Below, piece by piece: positions 31,161-42,350 of a DNA stretch of 64,000 bases. Both the position numbers and the translations under genes were made by a program. The stretch covers positions 20,136,366 through 20,200,365 of the forward strand of contig CM055103.1 of the NCBI GenBank assembly GCA_029204225.1, written 5' to 3'. The stretch's first letter is position 1, and every line of letters begins with the position of its first letter. A model generated the notes under the pieces. The model was not told the DNA's origin and did not search any database. It saw nothing but the letters and a program-made list of their open reading frames with translations. Origin of the DNA: Diphasiastrum complanatum (taxonomy: Eukaryota > Streptophyta > Lycopodiopsida > Lycopodiales > Lycopodiaceae).

Positions 31161-32852
31161 GTTTGAATCAGTAAGGGTGGCTCTCACATATTTATGATAC
31201 ATGTCGATTCAAGGTATTGCAATTGTTTTTTACCAAGAACCGCCAGTTCAGGGTACATTACATTTAAACTCCTTACACCTAGAGGTTCCTAATAACATTT
31301 CACAATATAAATCTTGAATTCTCAATTTGTATTATTGTATCAAGAACCACAAGGTCCTATATAAGGTTCTCAACATATATATATATTTAGATAATGATAA
31401 CAATTATACATATTTACGTTTGAAAAATTATAGAGAGTCCAGCCAACATGTATCATGCACAAAAGTTACACCTTCACTCTCATAAGATGCAAAAGAAATT
31501 GTCAAATTCTTGTTGCATACTTTGTTAATACTCTTGTTGCATACTATGTTAATATTCCTCAATTTACCAAACAAATATTTATCATAAAACACATATGGAA
31601 GCAATAAAAAAAAGTCTAAGTGCACATTATTTGAACATTCCTCCACTACTCAAAAACAAACTCAAACTCTTCAATGCCTACAAGATTAATTTGTGCACAA
31701 AAATCAAACTTCACACTTCAACATTTTCGAAAAAAATCACACTTTATTTTACATTTATTATCCTCATTGATCATTTTATTAGTTACTCCCTTGTAAGGAA
31801 CTTTTAATTTTTCTAGATTCTCACAAGGATTAATTGATATCAGGGTTATTACCCCCTACACAATCTCCTCCCATAGAAGAGGGTTGTCTAAACAAATGTT
31901 TCTTTTAATCCTCTCTTATGGGAGGATTAAAGGAAACGTGAAGGATATGAATCACTTTATTCTAAATACCCACTATAGGTAAAGAACTACATGAACATGA
32001 TGAGAATCTTTGAAACTTTTCAAAGCGCAAACTCAGAAACAAATGTCCTCTACTTCACTATTGGGAGCGCATATCAGGTTACTTTGTGTAGTATTCCTAG
32101 GTTGAATTGTTCAGATATACTCACAGACTAAGATTGAGGCAATGGTATTTCAACAACAACTATGGATCAGAAGAAAGAGGGTTGAATTTGGTTCCAATTG
32201 TAAACCACATGCTAACTAGGTTGCCACTTCTAGTCTTGACCATTCTCTTATGCATCCATTGTTGGCTAAGCAAACACCTCTTGGATGGTGATCATTGAAT
32301 TTATGATTGCCTTAGCACATGATATAGCTTCATTCAGACTTCTAGGTCCAGCCTACCACACATCCAGTCAAATAGTATACTTGAGAGCTATTATGGATCG
32401 TTTATCCTAGTTGCATAAAATGGGTGCTACATGCTACTTTATTGTAGATGTGATACATATTGTCAAAATAAATGTCGTAAAACATGCTTATTTCTCTTGA
32501 AGTTGCATTTCAGAGGGTGGGGGTTTGGGCTAGTTTTTCCATTTGTTGAGTTTTTTAGCTTGTAAATTTCTTGATCGAAAGGTGTTTTTCAGTCTTTGGA
32601 ACTGATATTTTAATTTTTGCAGTATCATCTGAGTTAACAAGTTGATAATAGATTTACTTTGCATTGACGGTTAATTCCAATTTTATTGCTTAAAGTACCC
32701 ATTTGTCGATTTATTGGTATAATTTGAAAATAAAAGCACGTATGGTCTGTAAATTGGTTTTTTGTAGACATTGCTTGGTTTAGCAACTTTTATACCCGTT
32801 ATGAATGTGTTAACTGAACGAAATTATTTTTTAATTTTCAGTTGGCAAGTAA
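31161..32852. other. No gene seen; expected position of the gypsy 2 5' LTR
   Basis: AT-rich sequence with no convincing LTR end or TGGTATCAGAGC primer site. The 5' LTR of the downstream gypsy element is expected here but is missing or unrecognisable. Small palindromic patch near 31868-31925 (CCTCCCATAGAAGAGG... with ...CCTCTCTTATGGGAGG). Confidence 0.4.
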
Positions 32853-33367
32853 ATGGATACTGATGAAAATTTGGAGGGGGGTGCTATCGAGATTCACTCG
32901 GCATCACCAAGAAGTGATGGGGGAAATACGGAGATTCAGCCGGCCTCACCCGGCAGTGATGACACCCTAGACTCAGAAAAACTGTTGCAAACCTTAGGCA
33001 AGGCAGTTTTAGAACTTCATCAGAGCAATAAACAACAAGATAAACAAATGCAAAATCTATTTAATCAACTGCAAGCTATTAACTCTAACAACTTGGGCTA
33101 CCAATCGGAAATATTTTTCGGCGATAAAAAGTTTAAATGCTCGGAAGTTGTTGAAGACTAGATAAACCGTTGGACAAGCTATTTTAGCTTGCACAACGTC
33201 CCAGAAGATAAACGAATATCATCGGTCCTATTGTTTTTGGAAGGTAAAGCCTCTTCTTGGTGGAGGGAACTTTCCACGAAACCGGTGACTTGGTATGGAT
33301 TCCTGACGGAATTCCGGAAAGCTTTTGTCACGATAGACGATTCCAAGCTGTATATTCGGTTTATCAA

Positions 33368-34038
33368 TGTCACATGTACTTTGAATCCCTTTGCCCAATG
33401 TATGGTAAATTGTAATTATTAAATTGTAAATGGCTAAGTCATCGGCCTATGGAGACAATTGTAAATTGCAATGTAAATATATGTTATAGTGACTAAATAC
33501 GAGATGGCCAAGGGGGCACTGGGTCTCATGAGAGTCTGCTGGATTGACCTCCTAAAAAGTAGGAAGGGTTGACTGGTCAACATGACACGTGTCACATGCT
33601 CACTGGGACACTTGGTCCAGTGCATGAGTGACACTTGTCAGACGGTCAATGGACGGGTCAACAGGACATGTGTCATATGCTCATTGGGACACTTCGTCCA
33701 ATGCATGAGTGACATGTGTCAGACTGTCCACCTACTAGCTTGCCTATGTGTCAGGGTACTGCCAAGTGGCAAGTGTCGGTTGTGCATGGAGTTTGCCATG
33801 TGTCGACGTTAGGATGTGTCAGGGTTAAGGGGTGCTTGAGGGGATAAAAGGTGAGCCTTGTCAGGCATTCCTCATTATGATTATGGTATTCCTATGCAGC
33901 TATGGTTGGGAGGAGACTTGCAACAGAGCTTTCATGTTTGCTTGTTGATCTATGTACATTTGCTTGAGATTAATAAAGTGACGGATTTGCTGGGTAATTC
34001 TGTGTATTTACTTAGGGTTTCTGAGCTTGTGTGCAACA
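33368..34038 (+). mobile_element. Solo LTR (671 bp) inside gypsy 2 gag
   Basis: Starts TGTCACATG, ends GTGCAACA, and is flanked by a perfect 5-bp duplication ATCAA (33363-33367 and 34039-34043). It has no internal coding region, primer site or polypurine tract, as expected after recombination between the two LTRs of a full element. Within it are an 81-bp tandem duplication (33571-33729), a TATA-like GATAAAAG (33843-33850) and an AATAAA (33972-33977). The sequence is unlike the LTRs of gypsy 1, so it derives from another family. Orientation follows the TATA and AATAAA order. Confidence 0.88.
33571..33729 (+). repeat. 81-bp tandem duplication in the solo LTR
   Basis: Units at 33571-33648 and 33652-33729 share blocks such as GGTCAACA, GACA(C/T)GTGTCA(C/T)ATGCTCA and CATGAGTGACA. 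In U3 regions such duplications often behave as enhancer repeats. Both units contain an imperfect ACACGTGT-type palindrome. Confidence 0.85.
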
Positions 34039-34629
34039 ATCAACTGCAAAATGGGCAACCGAGAACTGGACGGTTATGTCCAAGAGTTCTTGGACTCTTT
34101 GGCCAAGGTGCCGCTTTTTTATCGTAAGTTAGCACAGTGGCAATTGATTGCCGGACTGCCAACTGACTATCAAAATGAATGCAAACGAAATATCCTTAAC
34201 TCACTAGAGGATGCTATCCGTGTGGCAAAAGCCTATGATAGTACAATTGTTGCATCACAAAAAAGTGTGCACGGCCAAACGGCCCCGAAAGCCAAGCAAG
34301 AAAAATCTAACAAGCGTAAGAAGCAGTTTTTTGACGAGCTGGAAGCAGAAGCGTACCAACAGTCAAAGAAAAAGAAGAATAAGAAGAAATTGGTGGTGAA
34401 AGACAAAGCACGGTTGGCGGCACTTAAACAGAATCTGTGTTTCCTTTGCAATAAACCCAGGCACCGTGCCAAACAGTGCCCTGAACAGAAAGCAAAGTCC
34501 TCAAGTTTCATGATTGTGGATTTACCGGCAGGTAAATTGGAAGTCAATTTGTTGAATAATGGTGACTGTACTTCTAACTTTAGTGCACTCTCTTTCAAGC
34601 CTAATGAATTATTTCGTGTGAGAGGCAAT

Positions 34630-37600
34630 ATTTTAGAGAAAGACGTGAATGTGCTATTTGATTCAGGTATACTCACAATTTTTTGAATGCTCGACTTGCG
34701 CAGAAGCTCCGAGTGCCCACCATGGCCAGTGATCACCGTTACATGGTCCGTCTTGCCTCAGGGTCGGACACTGAGATTTGGGATGTCAAAGTCTCGAACT
34801 TAGAGCTTTGGATGCAGGACTATATTGAGCCGTTAAATTTCCATGTCATGAATCTAGACCGGACTAATGTAATTTTGGTCTATGAATGGTTTTTTGGCAA
34901 GTCAGACTCTTTAGAGATAGATTTTAAAAATCATTCTATGGTATTTAAAGATAAGTTTGGTCAGTTTGTCTCTATTTCAGGAGAGACTGATGTACTTCCA
35001 TCGCCGATGATTTCCTCGGCTGAATTAATTGAGAAATTTCATGATTCTGAGTATGAACTCTTTCACTTGCTTTTGAAATCTCATATGCATTGTGATGTTG
35101 GGGATGTGAATGTGTTTTCATGCTTTAACACCGAAAATTCGCATAAGGAACAACAACTTTTGCAAGTTTTAAAGCAAGAGTTTATTGAAGTTTTTTCGAA
35201 GCAACTACCTTATGGACTACTACCCGTTCGGTCGGTAGATCATAAGATAGATCTTTTGCCCGATAGTCGTCCTATCTTCAGACAACCATATCGGTTTAAT
35301 CATAAGGAAGAGGAGGAAGTGGGTAGGCAGATCGAGGAGTATCTCAGGATGGGACACATACGACCTAGTAAATCTCTATGGGGAGCACATGTCCTTCTTA
35401 AGAGTAAGAAAGATGGGAGTTTCCGGCTATGTGTAGATTACAAGGGTCTGAACAAACTAACAGTTAAAATAAATACCCGTTGTCCAGGATGGACGATCTC
35501 ATAGATCGATTGAATGGAGCTAAATACTTCACAAAAATTGATCTACGTACGGGATACCATCAGATTAGGATACATTCAGAAGATGTATCTAAAACTGGTT
35601 TTAGGACCATGTTTGGCCACTACGAGTTTCTTGTATTGCCCTTTGGTTTGACAAATGCTCCAGCTACTTTCCAACAAATGATGAATGCTTTGTTTCGTCC
35701 ATATTTGGGGAAGTTCGTAGTAGTGTTTCTGGACAATATTCTAATCTATAGCAGAATACTCAAAGGGCATGTTAAGCTTCTCCGTACTGTCTTACGTATC
35801 TTAAGACAAGAGAAGCTTTATGCAAAAGAATCAAAGTGCGAATTTTTCAAGAAGGAACTTCTTTACCTAGGTCATAAGATTACCTCCTTTGGGATCAAGA
35901 TTGACGAAGAAAAGGTGAAGACGGTAGTGGAATGGCCAATTTTTAAAACGGTGCGTGAACTTAAGTCATTCTTAGGTTTCATTGTGTTTTTCCATAGATT
36001 TGCAAAGGAGTACTCGAAGACTGATGCACCTCTCAACAATATGTTGAAAGGAGTGAAAAGTCGCAAAGGTAGGCCAAGTCCTCCTATTAGATGGAATGAG
36101 AAATTAGATGAGAGTTTTCGCAAACTCAAGCTTCTAATTGCCTTAGCTCCAGTTTTGAGGATAACGGATCCAGATTTGTCGTTTGTCATTAACACTGACG
36201 CGAGTGATACGGCTATTGGAGCTGTTCTCTTACAGGAGGGTCAGCCCGTTGCCTTTGAGAGTAAGAAACTAACCGATGCTCAGGTCAGGTACACCACTTA
36301 GGAAAAAGAGCTAATTTTTGTGAACCATGCATTGAAATCATGGAGGCATTACCTGTACGGTAATAAATTCGTGGTTAATACGGATCATCAACCTTTGAGA
36401 TATTTTTGTAATCAGAATGATTTGCGAGGTCGTAAGGCCAGATGGGCAGAACTCATGCAAGAATTTGACTTTGAATTGCGGTATATCAGAGGCTCATCTA
36501 ATCAGGTGGCTGATACACTTAGTCGAATTGGTGAAGTGAACGAACTTTCCTTCACTGAGATCAGTAGAGACTTTTATCTCTCCCTAAGAGGTCTTTATGA
36601 GAAAGACCCGCATTTTGGACCAATCTGGAATAGGGTTCTAGCAGTTTCATCAAGCATGATTGATGATCATGGTGATCAGTCTGGGGGAAAGGATATAAAG
36701 GGTACTGATGACTTCTCTATCCGTAGTGGACTATTGTTCAGGAAAGGGAAGGTTTGTGTGCCTGATGTGGATGTTGTTAAGAATAAAATTCTTTATGAAT
36801 GTCATGACTCACCATGCGTAGGACATCCCAGCATACATCGTACATTGGATTTGGTACGAAGGGATTTTTATTGGCCAAAACTTAAGCCCTTTGTAGAATC
36901 TTATGTGGTCAAGTGTGACCAATGCCAGTTAAATAAAGCTGAATGCCATAAGGCTGGCGGGTTGGTGCATCCATTGGATATCCTTGATAAGAGATGTGAT
37001 AGTATTTCCATAGACTTCGTGGTTGGGTTACCGCGGATGAATAAACAACATGATGCAATTTGGGTTGTGGTCGACCGTCTTACCAAATTGGCTACATTTA
37101 TTCCAGTAAAGACCATCGCGAAGGCTTCTGATTTAGCTCAGATTTTTGTAGAGCATCTGTTTAGGCTTTATGAATTACCAAGTGATATTGCGAGCGATCG
37201 CGATCCGAAGTTCACCGGTCACTTTTGGTCGGCCGTGTTTGCTAAACTAGAGACGACACTGAGCTTGGGTTCTTCTGGTTATCCTGAGATGGATGGACAG
37301 ACGGAAAGAACAAATCAGACGATGGAACAAATTCTTCGGGCATATGTTTCCAGACGGCAATTTGATTGGGAAAAGTACCTTCCATTGATCGAGTTTTCCT
37401 ATAATAGTAGTAAGCATTCGGCTACCGGTTATAGCCCGTTTATGCTTATGTACGATTTTGAGCCTAGGTCACCCATCGCGGTTGAGACTTGGACGATCAA
37501 GTTTCAGAAAGTAGCGGATTTCCTACACGATTTGCAAGAAATGCTACGAATTGCACGTGAAAATGTCCAGAGTGCCCAGGATAGGGACATACATTATGCA

Positions 37601-37690
37601 AATCTGAAAAGATTACCATAAGACTTCCAAGTGAGAGATTGGGTATATTTGAGAATCCCGAAGGATTCAAGTGTAAGAAATTAGGTCATC
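34630..37690 (+). pseudogene. Gypsy 2 pol: protease, RT, RNase H, integrase
   Basis: Protease starts with LFDSG near 34660 and then frameshifts. RT blocks: LCVDYKGLN, LNGAKYFTKIDLRTGYHQI and [12 protein letters not shown]. The catalytic block reads FLDN (AAT at 35735-35737) where the second catalytic Asp is expected, which should abolish polymerisation. RNase H with TDASDTAIGAVLLQEG is complete up to a TAG at 36299-36301 and resumes as EKELIFVNHALKSW. Integrase keeps its HHCC region (YECHDS...GHPSI ... CDQCQ) and DDE residues (SIDFV, ASDRD, DGQTER), ending at TAA 37619-37621. The last recognisable codons lie near 37,680; no chromodomain remains. Confidence 0.88.
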
Positions 37691-38049
37691 AATTGTGATT
37701 GCTAGTTGCCTGATATCCGTTGGCATCCATCTGATTCCTTGTCATTGATTGTTGATAAGCTGTGGAAATTGGCCGTAAAGCGTCTGTCTGCATAAATGAA
37801 CCAAACTGTCACTTCTGCAGAAATGAACTAAAACAGCCACAGGCGACACTGTTGCAAAAAGTCGACAGTGTCGGGATTTTGTGAAAAACCTGACAGTGCC
37901 TTAAAAACTAATTTAGGGTTGTCCCACACATTGCTAGAGTCATTTCCTTAACATTTGAGGCACTTTGAAAAAAGCAAAAAATGTGACTCTACATATTTGC
38001 TCGCAAATCTTGACAGGCGAAAAACGCGAAAAAGACGACACTACATTTT
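37691..38049. other. Nothing recognised; TE junction
   Basis: Short non-coding stretch between gypsy 2 and the minus-strand copia. GACACTGT / ACAGTGTC words repeat near 37847-37876 but no LTR ends are evident. Confidence 0.35.
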
Positions 38050-40794
38050 TACACGAGATTCTTGACATCCTAGTTCTTATAGTTTCAAAGTGCCTTGAAA
38101 TATCCTTTTTCACCTATGCAATCAATGTGTCGTTAGACACCAATGATAATATCTCATTATCTATGACTTTCACATAGACATTGTAATTAGCCATTAAACG
38201 CTGGAAGCCCAAGAATCTGAGTGCATGATCCTTCTTCTTGTACCACTGCCTGACAGACTATTTTAGTCCGTAGATGCTCTTGTGCATTCTGTAGGCATAG
38301 TCAACAAATGACTTACAAGTAAAACCTGGTGCCTAGTCCATGTAGACTTCTTCGTTGAGATCTCCATGTAGGAATGTTGTCTTTTCATCTACAAATATGG
38401 ATCTTTAGATTGTGGGCCGCTGCATATGCGAACAATATGCATATAGAGGTATGTTTTTGACTACAGGAGAAAATGTTTCAGTGTAGTCAAAACCATATAT
38501 CTGTGAAAAACCTTTTGCAGCTAGTTTGGCTTTGTATCTAGGTACATTGTCATATGGTCCATATTTGTATTTGTAGATCCACTTACATTTGACAGTCTTC
38601 CTGTTTTCTAGCACTGGTTCAAGAGTCTAGACCTTGTTCTTCTTCATGGAGTCCATCTTGTCTTCCATGGCCTTTATCGATTTGTCCTTTTTGGACATTC
38701 AACAGCTTCTTGATAGGTTTGTGATTCACCTCCGAATCCACAAAACTTCTTGAGTAGAGGTTGAACTGTCGGGTATATACCTGATAGGCTGACTTCTTTC
38801 CCTTGCTTATCTCCTTGGAGATGGTGCAGGATCAGCGACTGCTTTGCCTTTGTCCTTCCTATTGACAGTAGAACCATTGTGCGTTGTAGGTGTTCTGGGT
38901 ACAAGTTGCTTGTCTTGTTGCTCGTCGTCATCTGAACTGTCACTCAGTTCATTCACAATTTGAACATCTTGATCTGAGTTTTCAAGGTTTTCTCCCTCTG
39001 TCGGTGTGGACAGGTCGTAGTACTGCTTGTTGAGAATCTAGTAGCCAACTGGATCTTCTTTAGCCATCGTTCTTCCTTTGTCAAACTTGACGTCTGTGAC
39101 AGTCTTTACTTTGTTGCTCTCTAGCATGTAGTATGATGAATGTACATCATATCCTACTAGGAATCCTTGCTCCCCCTTCTCATCCAGCTTCTTTCTCTTC
39201 TTGTCTAGAATGTGTACATATGCTACACATCCGAAGATACGTACATGAGCTAGATTCGGCTTGTTTCCCCACCACACCTCATGTGGGATTGTGAGGAACG
39301 CCCGATTTGCCTGTCCCGTTCTGCAGGTAGGCAAGAGTAGCAACTACTTAGCCCATAAAAATCTTGATGTCTTTGAGTAGGCCATCATGCATCTTGTTGC
39401 TTCCATGAGAGTCTTGTTCTTCCTCTCAGCAACACCATTGTGTTGTGGTGTATATGTTGCAGTCTTCCTATGAAGGATGTCGCGGCTGCTATAGAAATCA
39501 ACAAATCGATTGGAGATGTATTCTCCACCTCTATCTGTTCGTAGCTGCTTGACATTCTTTTCCATACACTTCTCAGTCCAATTTACATATCTTGCAAATT
39601 TATCAAGAGCTTCTGATTTGTTGTGGATGTAGTAGACAACAACAAAATTACTGAAATCATCAACGAAGGTGATATAATATCTCGATCCTCTCATAGAGAC
39701 CACATCAAAGGGTCCACAGATATCTGAATGTATCAACTCCAGGAGTTATGTCGCTTTGAAGGAGTCCTTTGTAAAGGGTGTACATGACATCTCATCATAG
39801 GATGTTTGACTGGTTGCATCTTTGTTGCAAACACCTTTAAATACACCGTGTTGAATGGCTTTATACATGGCCAACATGTTCATATGACATAGTCTCCTAT
39901 GCCATAGAACATGTTCATATGACATAGTCTCCTACGTCATAGAACGTCCATGGGCTCATGGATTTGATGAGCTTGTTCTGTAGGTAGGCGTAAGTTTAGA
40001 TGATACAGGTTGTCTTTTCGTCTGCTTCACGTGATGAGGGTATTGGTGTTGGCATAGTAGATCCTTCTATAATAGATCCTTCTATAATGTAGGCACGTAC
40101 AAGACGTCGTCTAACCTTCTATCTCTATCATTGGTGTTCAGCCATAGCACTCCAGTTTCACTCACTTTGTGTCTCGATCCATCTCCCATAATGATGTATC
40201 TAGAGGAGTCTGTCTACCAAAAGTCAGCTATCATTTGTCTTGTTGTCACAAAATGTGATGTAGCACCTGAGTCACGAACAACGTCTTGAACATCGGCCTA
40301 AGATGTAGCACAAACATTTGTACACAAGTAGGCAGTTTAATTTTGCTTGGCTCGTTCCTCAGCCATCTTTGAGGATTCTGGCTCCTCCACATATGATGTG
40401 TTGTTTGAGCTTTTCTTCATTCCTTCTACCTTCTTGTTTCTTGGATTCTGATAACAATCCATGATAGCATAACTCTTCTTGTGACAGTGTACACACTCGA
40501 TCTTCAGATTCAGCCAACATTTATCCATAGTGTGGCCATTACGTCTGCATCTGACGCAACTTTTCTTCTCACCGCCTTGCTGATTGTTCTTGCTCCTGCC
40601 CTTCGATCTTCCTTCTTAATCTCCCTCTCTCTACTAGTTATGATCTCCTCTTCAAGTTGACTCCCTCTTAGGCTGAGGTTTCTTCTTCGGCTTCTTACAG
40701 CATGAAGAAATTTGTTCATCTTGGTGAGAAATAGTACTCACACTATTGAAGGTGAAGGTACTGTAAGACTGTGATTCTAGCATAATCGATTCAA
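38050..40794 (-). mobile_element. Minus-strand Ty1/copia element, truncated, no LTRs
   Basis: Reads from about 40790 down to 38050. Zinc-knuckle pair near 40560-40465 (CVRCRRNGHTMDKC intact; the second, CVHCHKKSYAIMDC, has Tyr for His). Protease DSGATSHF near 40270. Integrase 39736-39344 with HSDICGPF, RTDRGGEYIS and HNGVAERKNKT (the D, D and E residues), broken by one stop at 39344-39346. Continues to FGCVAYVH and FLVGYD by 39038, a linker, and RT with [24 protein letters not shown] and FSPVVK. RT degrades after about 38330 and its YVDD block is not intact. A 35-bp tandem duplication (39875-39943) lies in the pre-integrase part. Confidence 0.85.
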
Positions 40795-41889
40795 ATTACT
40801 ATCAAAGGTCTTATATGTTCCTAAACTCTCTACAAATCTGTTATCAGTAAGTAGAATTATAGATTTAAGTCATAAGGTAGAATTCGAATTTGATCAATGC
40901 AAAGTTATTGATAGGAGTAATAAGATCCTTGCACTCGGCAAGAGGCAGGGTTACTTATAAAGATTGGCACATTGTTATTCTGAGTCTAGTCAAGCCTTGA
41001 AAACCTCTGTTCTAGTCAATAAAGTATTATATGACATCATCACTTAGGACACTTGAATCATGCATATATTTTGAACATGTCCAGACAATCCATGGTTCTT
41101 GATCTCGACTATCCTTCTGGTAAGGTCGATCTCTCTTTCTATCATAGCTGCATCTTTGGAAAGCAGGCTAGGATTCCTTTTAGATCAAACCATATGCATG
41201 CAACAAAAGGTCTGTTAGATGTTGTTCATACAGATATATGTGGACCTATGCAAACTCCTTCATTGCTAAATGCAAAGTATTTCATTACTTTTATTGACAA
41301 ATTCTCCAGAAGAACAGTTGTTTATTTCATTAAACAGAAATCAGAGGCTTTCATCAAATTCAGACAATTCAAACAGCATGCTGAGAATCAAACTGGCAAA
41401 CGAATCAAAGCACTGAGGTTAGATAATGGGAAAGAATACATCTCCACTGAATTCAAGGAGTATTGCCTTAACAACGGCATTGAACAATAATACATTATTC
41501 TTATTCGCCTCAGTCAAATGGTCTTGCTGAGAGAAAGAACAGAACCTTAGTTGAATCGGCAAAGTTCATGTTATCACATGCGACATTTTCGAAGTCCTTC
41601 TGGGCTGAAGTTGTTTCAACAACAACCAATATTCAAAATGGATGTCCTACTAAAGGTCTCGCTTTATCAGCCAACCCTAGATTTCATTCTAGGAGTAAGC
41701 ACATTGAACTGAAGTATCATTTCGTCAAAAGCAAAGTTCTCAACAAAGAAGTCAGATTTCAGTACTATAGAATGCAAGATATGACTACAGATATTTTTAC
41801 CAAAGCATTAAGTTTGGAAACACACAGAAGATTCTATGTAGAACTAAGTTTGAAGGTCAAGGCATTCAAGGATTCAGATTAAGGGAGAG
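40795..41889 (+). pseudogene. Plus-strand copia: protease end and integrase joined to RNase H end
   Basis: Opens with the block LSKVLYVPKLSTNLLSVS, then pre-integrase (about 40880-41040, with stops) and integrase 41053-41490 with HTDICGPM and LRLDNGKEYIS. After a frameshift near 41490 the SNGLAERKNRT block supplies the third acidic residue. Near 41670-41690 the sequence jumps straight to the final RNase H block (HSRSKHIELKYHFV, then DMTTDIFTKAL), so the rest of integrase, all of RT and most of RNase H are deleted. A polypurine tract AAGGGAGAG (41881-41889) precedes the LTR. Confidence 0.85.
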
Positions 41890-42350
41890 TGTTGGATATC
41901 ATCACTATAGTGCACCAATGGATAGATGAACCCAAGAGAACTCATGTATAAGCATGAAATGAGATAGGAGAGAGATCATTATTGAGTTTGTTTTCCCCCC
42001 ATAGAATCTTCTAGATCAAAAACCCTATTACAATATGAATTAGATTCAATCTATCTAACATTCAAATTTAAATGTGTCCAAACTCGACAAAAAAGCCCGT
42101 CGGGATACGACGTGCCTCTTTGTAAAGCCCGACAGATAACCTATTTGGTAGGTTTTGGCCAGTGGGCTCCTTTGTAAAGCCTGGTGGGACCCGCTGGCCT
42201 CTTTGTAAAGCTCGACGAGTAACCTTTTAGCAGGTTTTGGCCAGTGGAACATAAACACAAACGTTTGTAACGTTCCAGAGCACCGAAAATAACTCTGAAA
42301 CTTTTCAAAACGTAATTACGTTTTTGAAAACCCGGCTTCCAACATGATCC
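41890..42350 (+). repeat. Copia 3' LTR, family A copy 2 (with tandem insert)
   Basis: Starts TGTTGGATATC right after the polypurine tract and shares the GATATCATCACTATAGTGCACC run with 47939-47960. From about 42100 it departs from the other copies and carries a tandem repeat (units near 42114-42165 and 42197-42247, each with CTCTTTGTAAAGC and GGTTTTGGCCAGTGG). The end is approximate; no target duplication can be checked because the 5' LTR is missing. Confidence 0.6.

Larger units (their letters stand above)
32853..34660 (+). pseudogene. Gypsy 2 gag, interrupted by solo LTR
   Basis: ATG at 32853 opens an acidic N-terminus with a Gln-rich heptad-like stretch (LHQSNKQQDKQMQNLFNQL). A TAG at 33159-33161 precedes the core blocks RISSVLLFLEGKASSWWREL and FLTEFRKAF. 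After the solo LTR, gag resumes with GNRELDGYVQEFLDSL and a Lys-rich region. The zinc knuckle at 34438-34479 (CFLCNKPRHRAKQC) keeps the CX2CX4HX4C residues, with Arg in place of the usual Gly before His. Removing the 671-bp insertion and one copy of ATCAA leaves the frame intact, so the insertion is younger than this part of gag. Confidence 0.85.
32853..37690 (+). mobile_element. Ty3/gypsy element 2, truncated, LTRs not found
   Basis: Gag-Pol of the same general lineage as gypsy 1 (similar protease, RT, RNase H and integrase block sequence), here with a complete RT-RNase H-integrase order. The coding sequence stops near 37,685, after a basic linker following integrase (DWVYLRIPKDSSV), so the C-terminal part and the 3' LTR are missing. 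No 5' LTR was found. Gag is split by a 671-bp solo LTR. Frameshifts near 34670 and 35475, plus stops at 33159-33161, 36299-36301 and 37619-37621, make it inactive. Confidence 0.88.

Noticed and set aside
31428-31807. Frames of about 70 codons on both strands at 31.4-31.8 kb
   Set aside because: Low-complexity AT-rich translation without domain similarity.
34233-34736. 167-codon minus-strand frame opposite gypsy 2 gag
   Set aside because: Antisense shadow of the Lys-rich gag region, which gives a Phe-rich run with no independent evidence.
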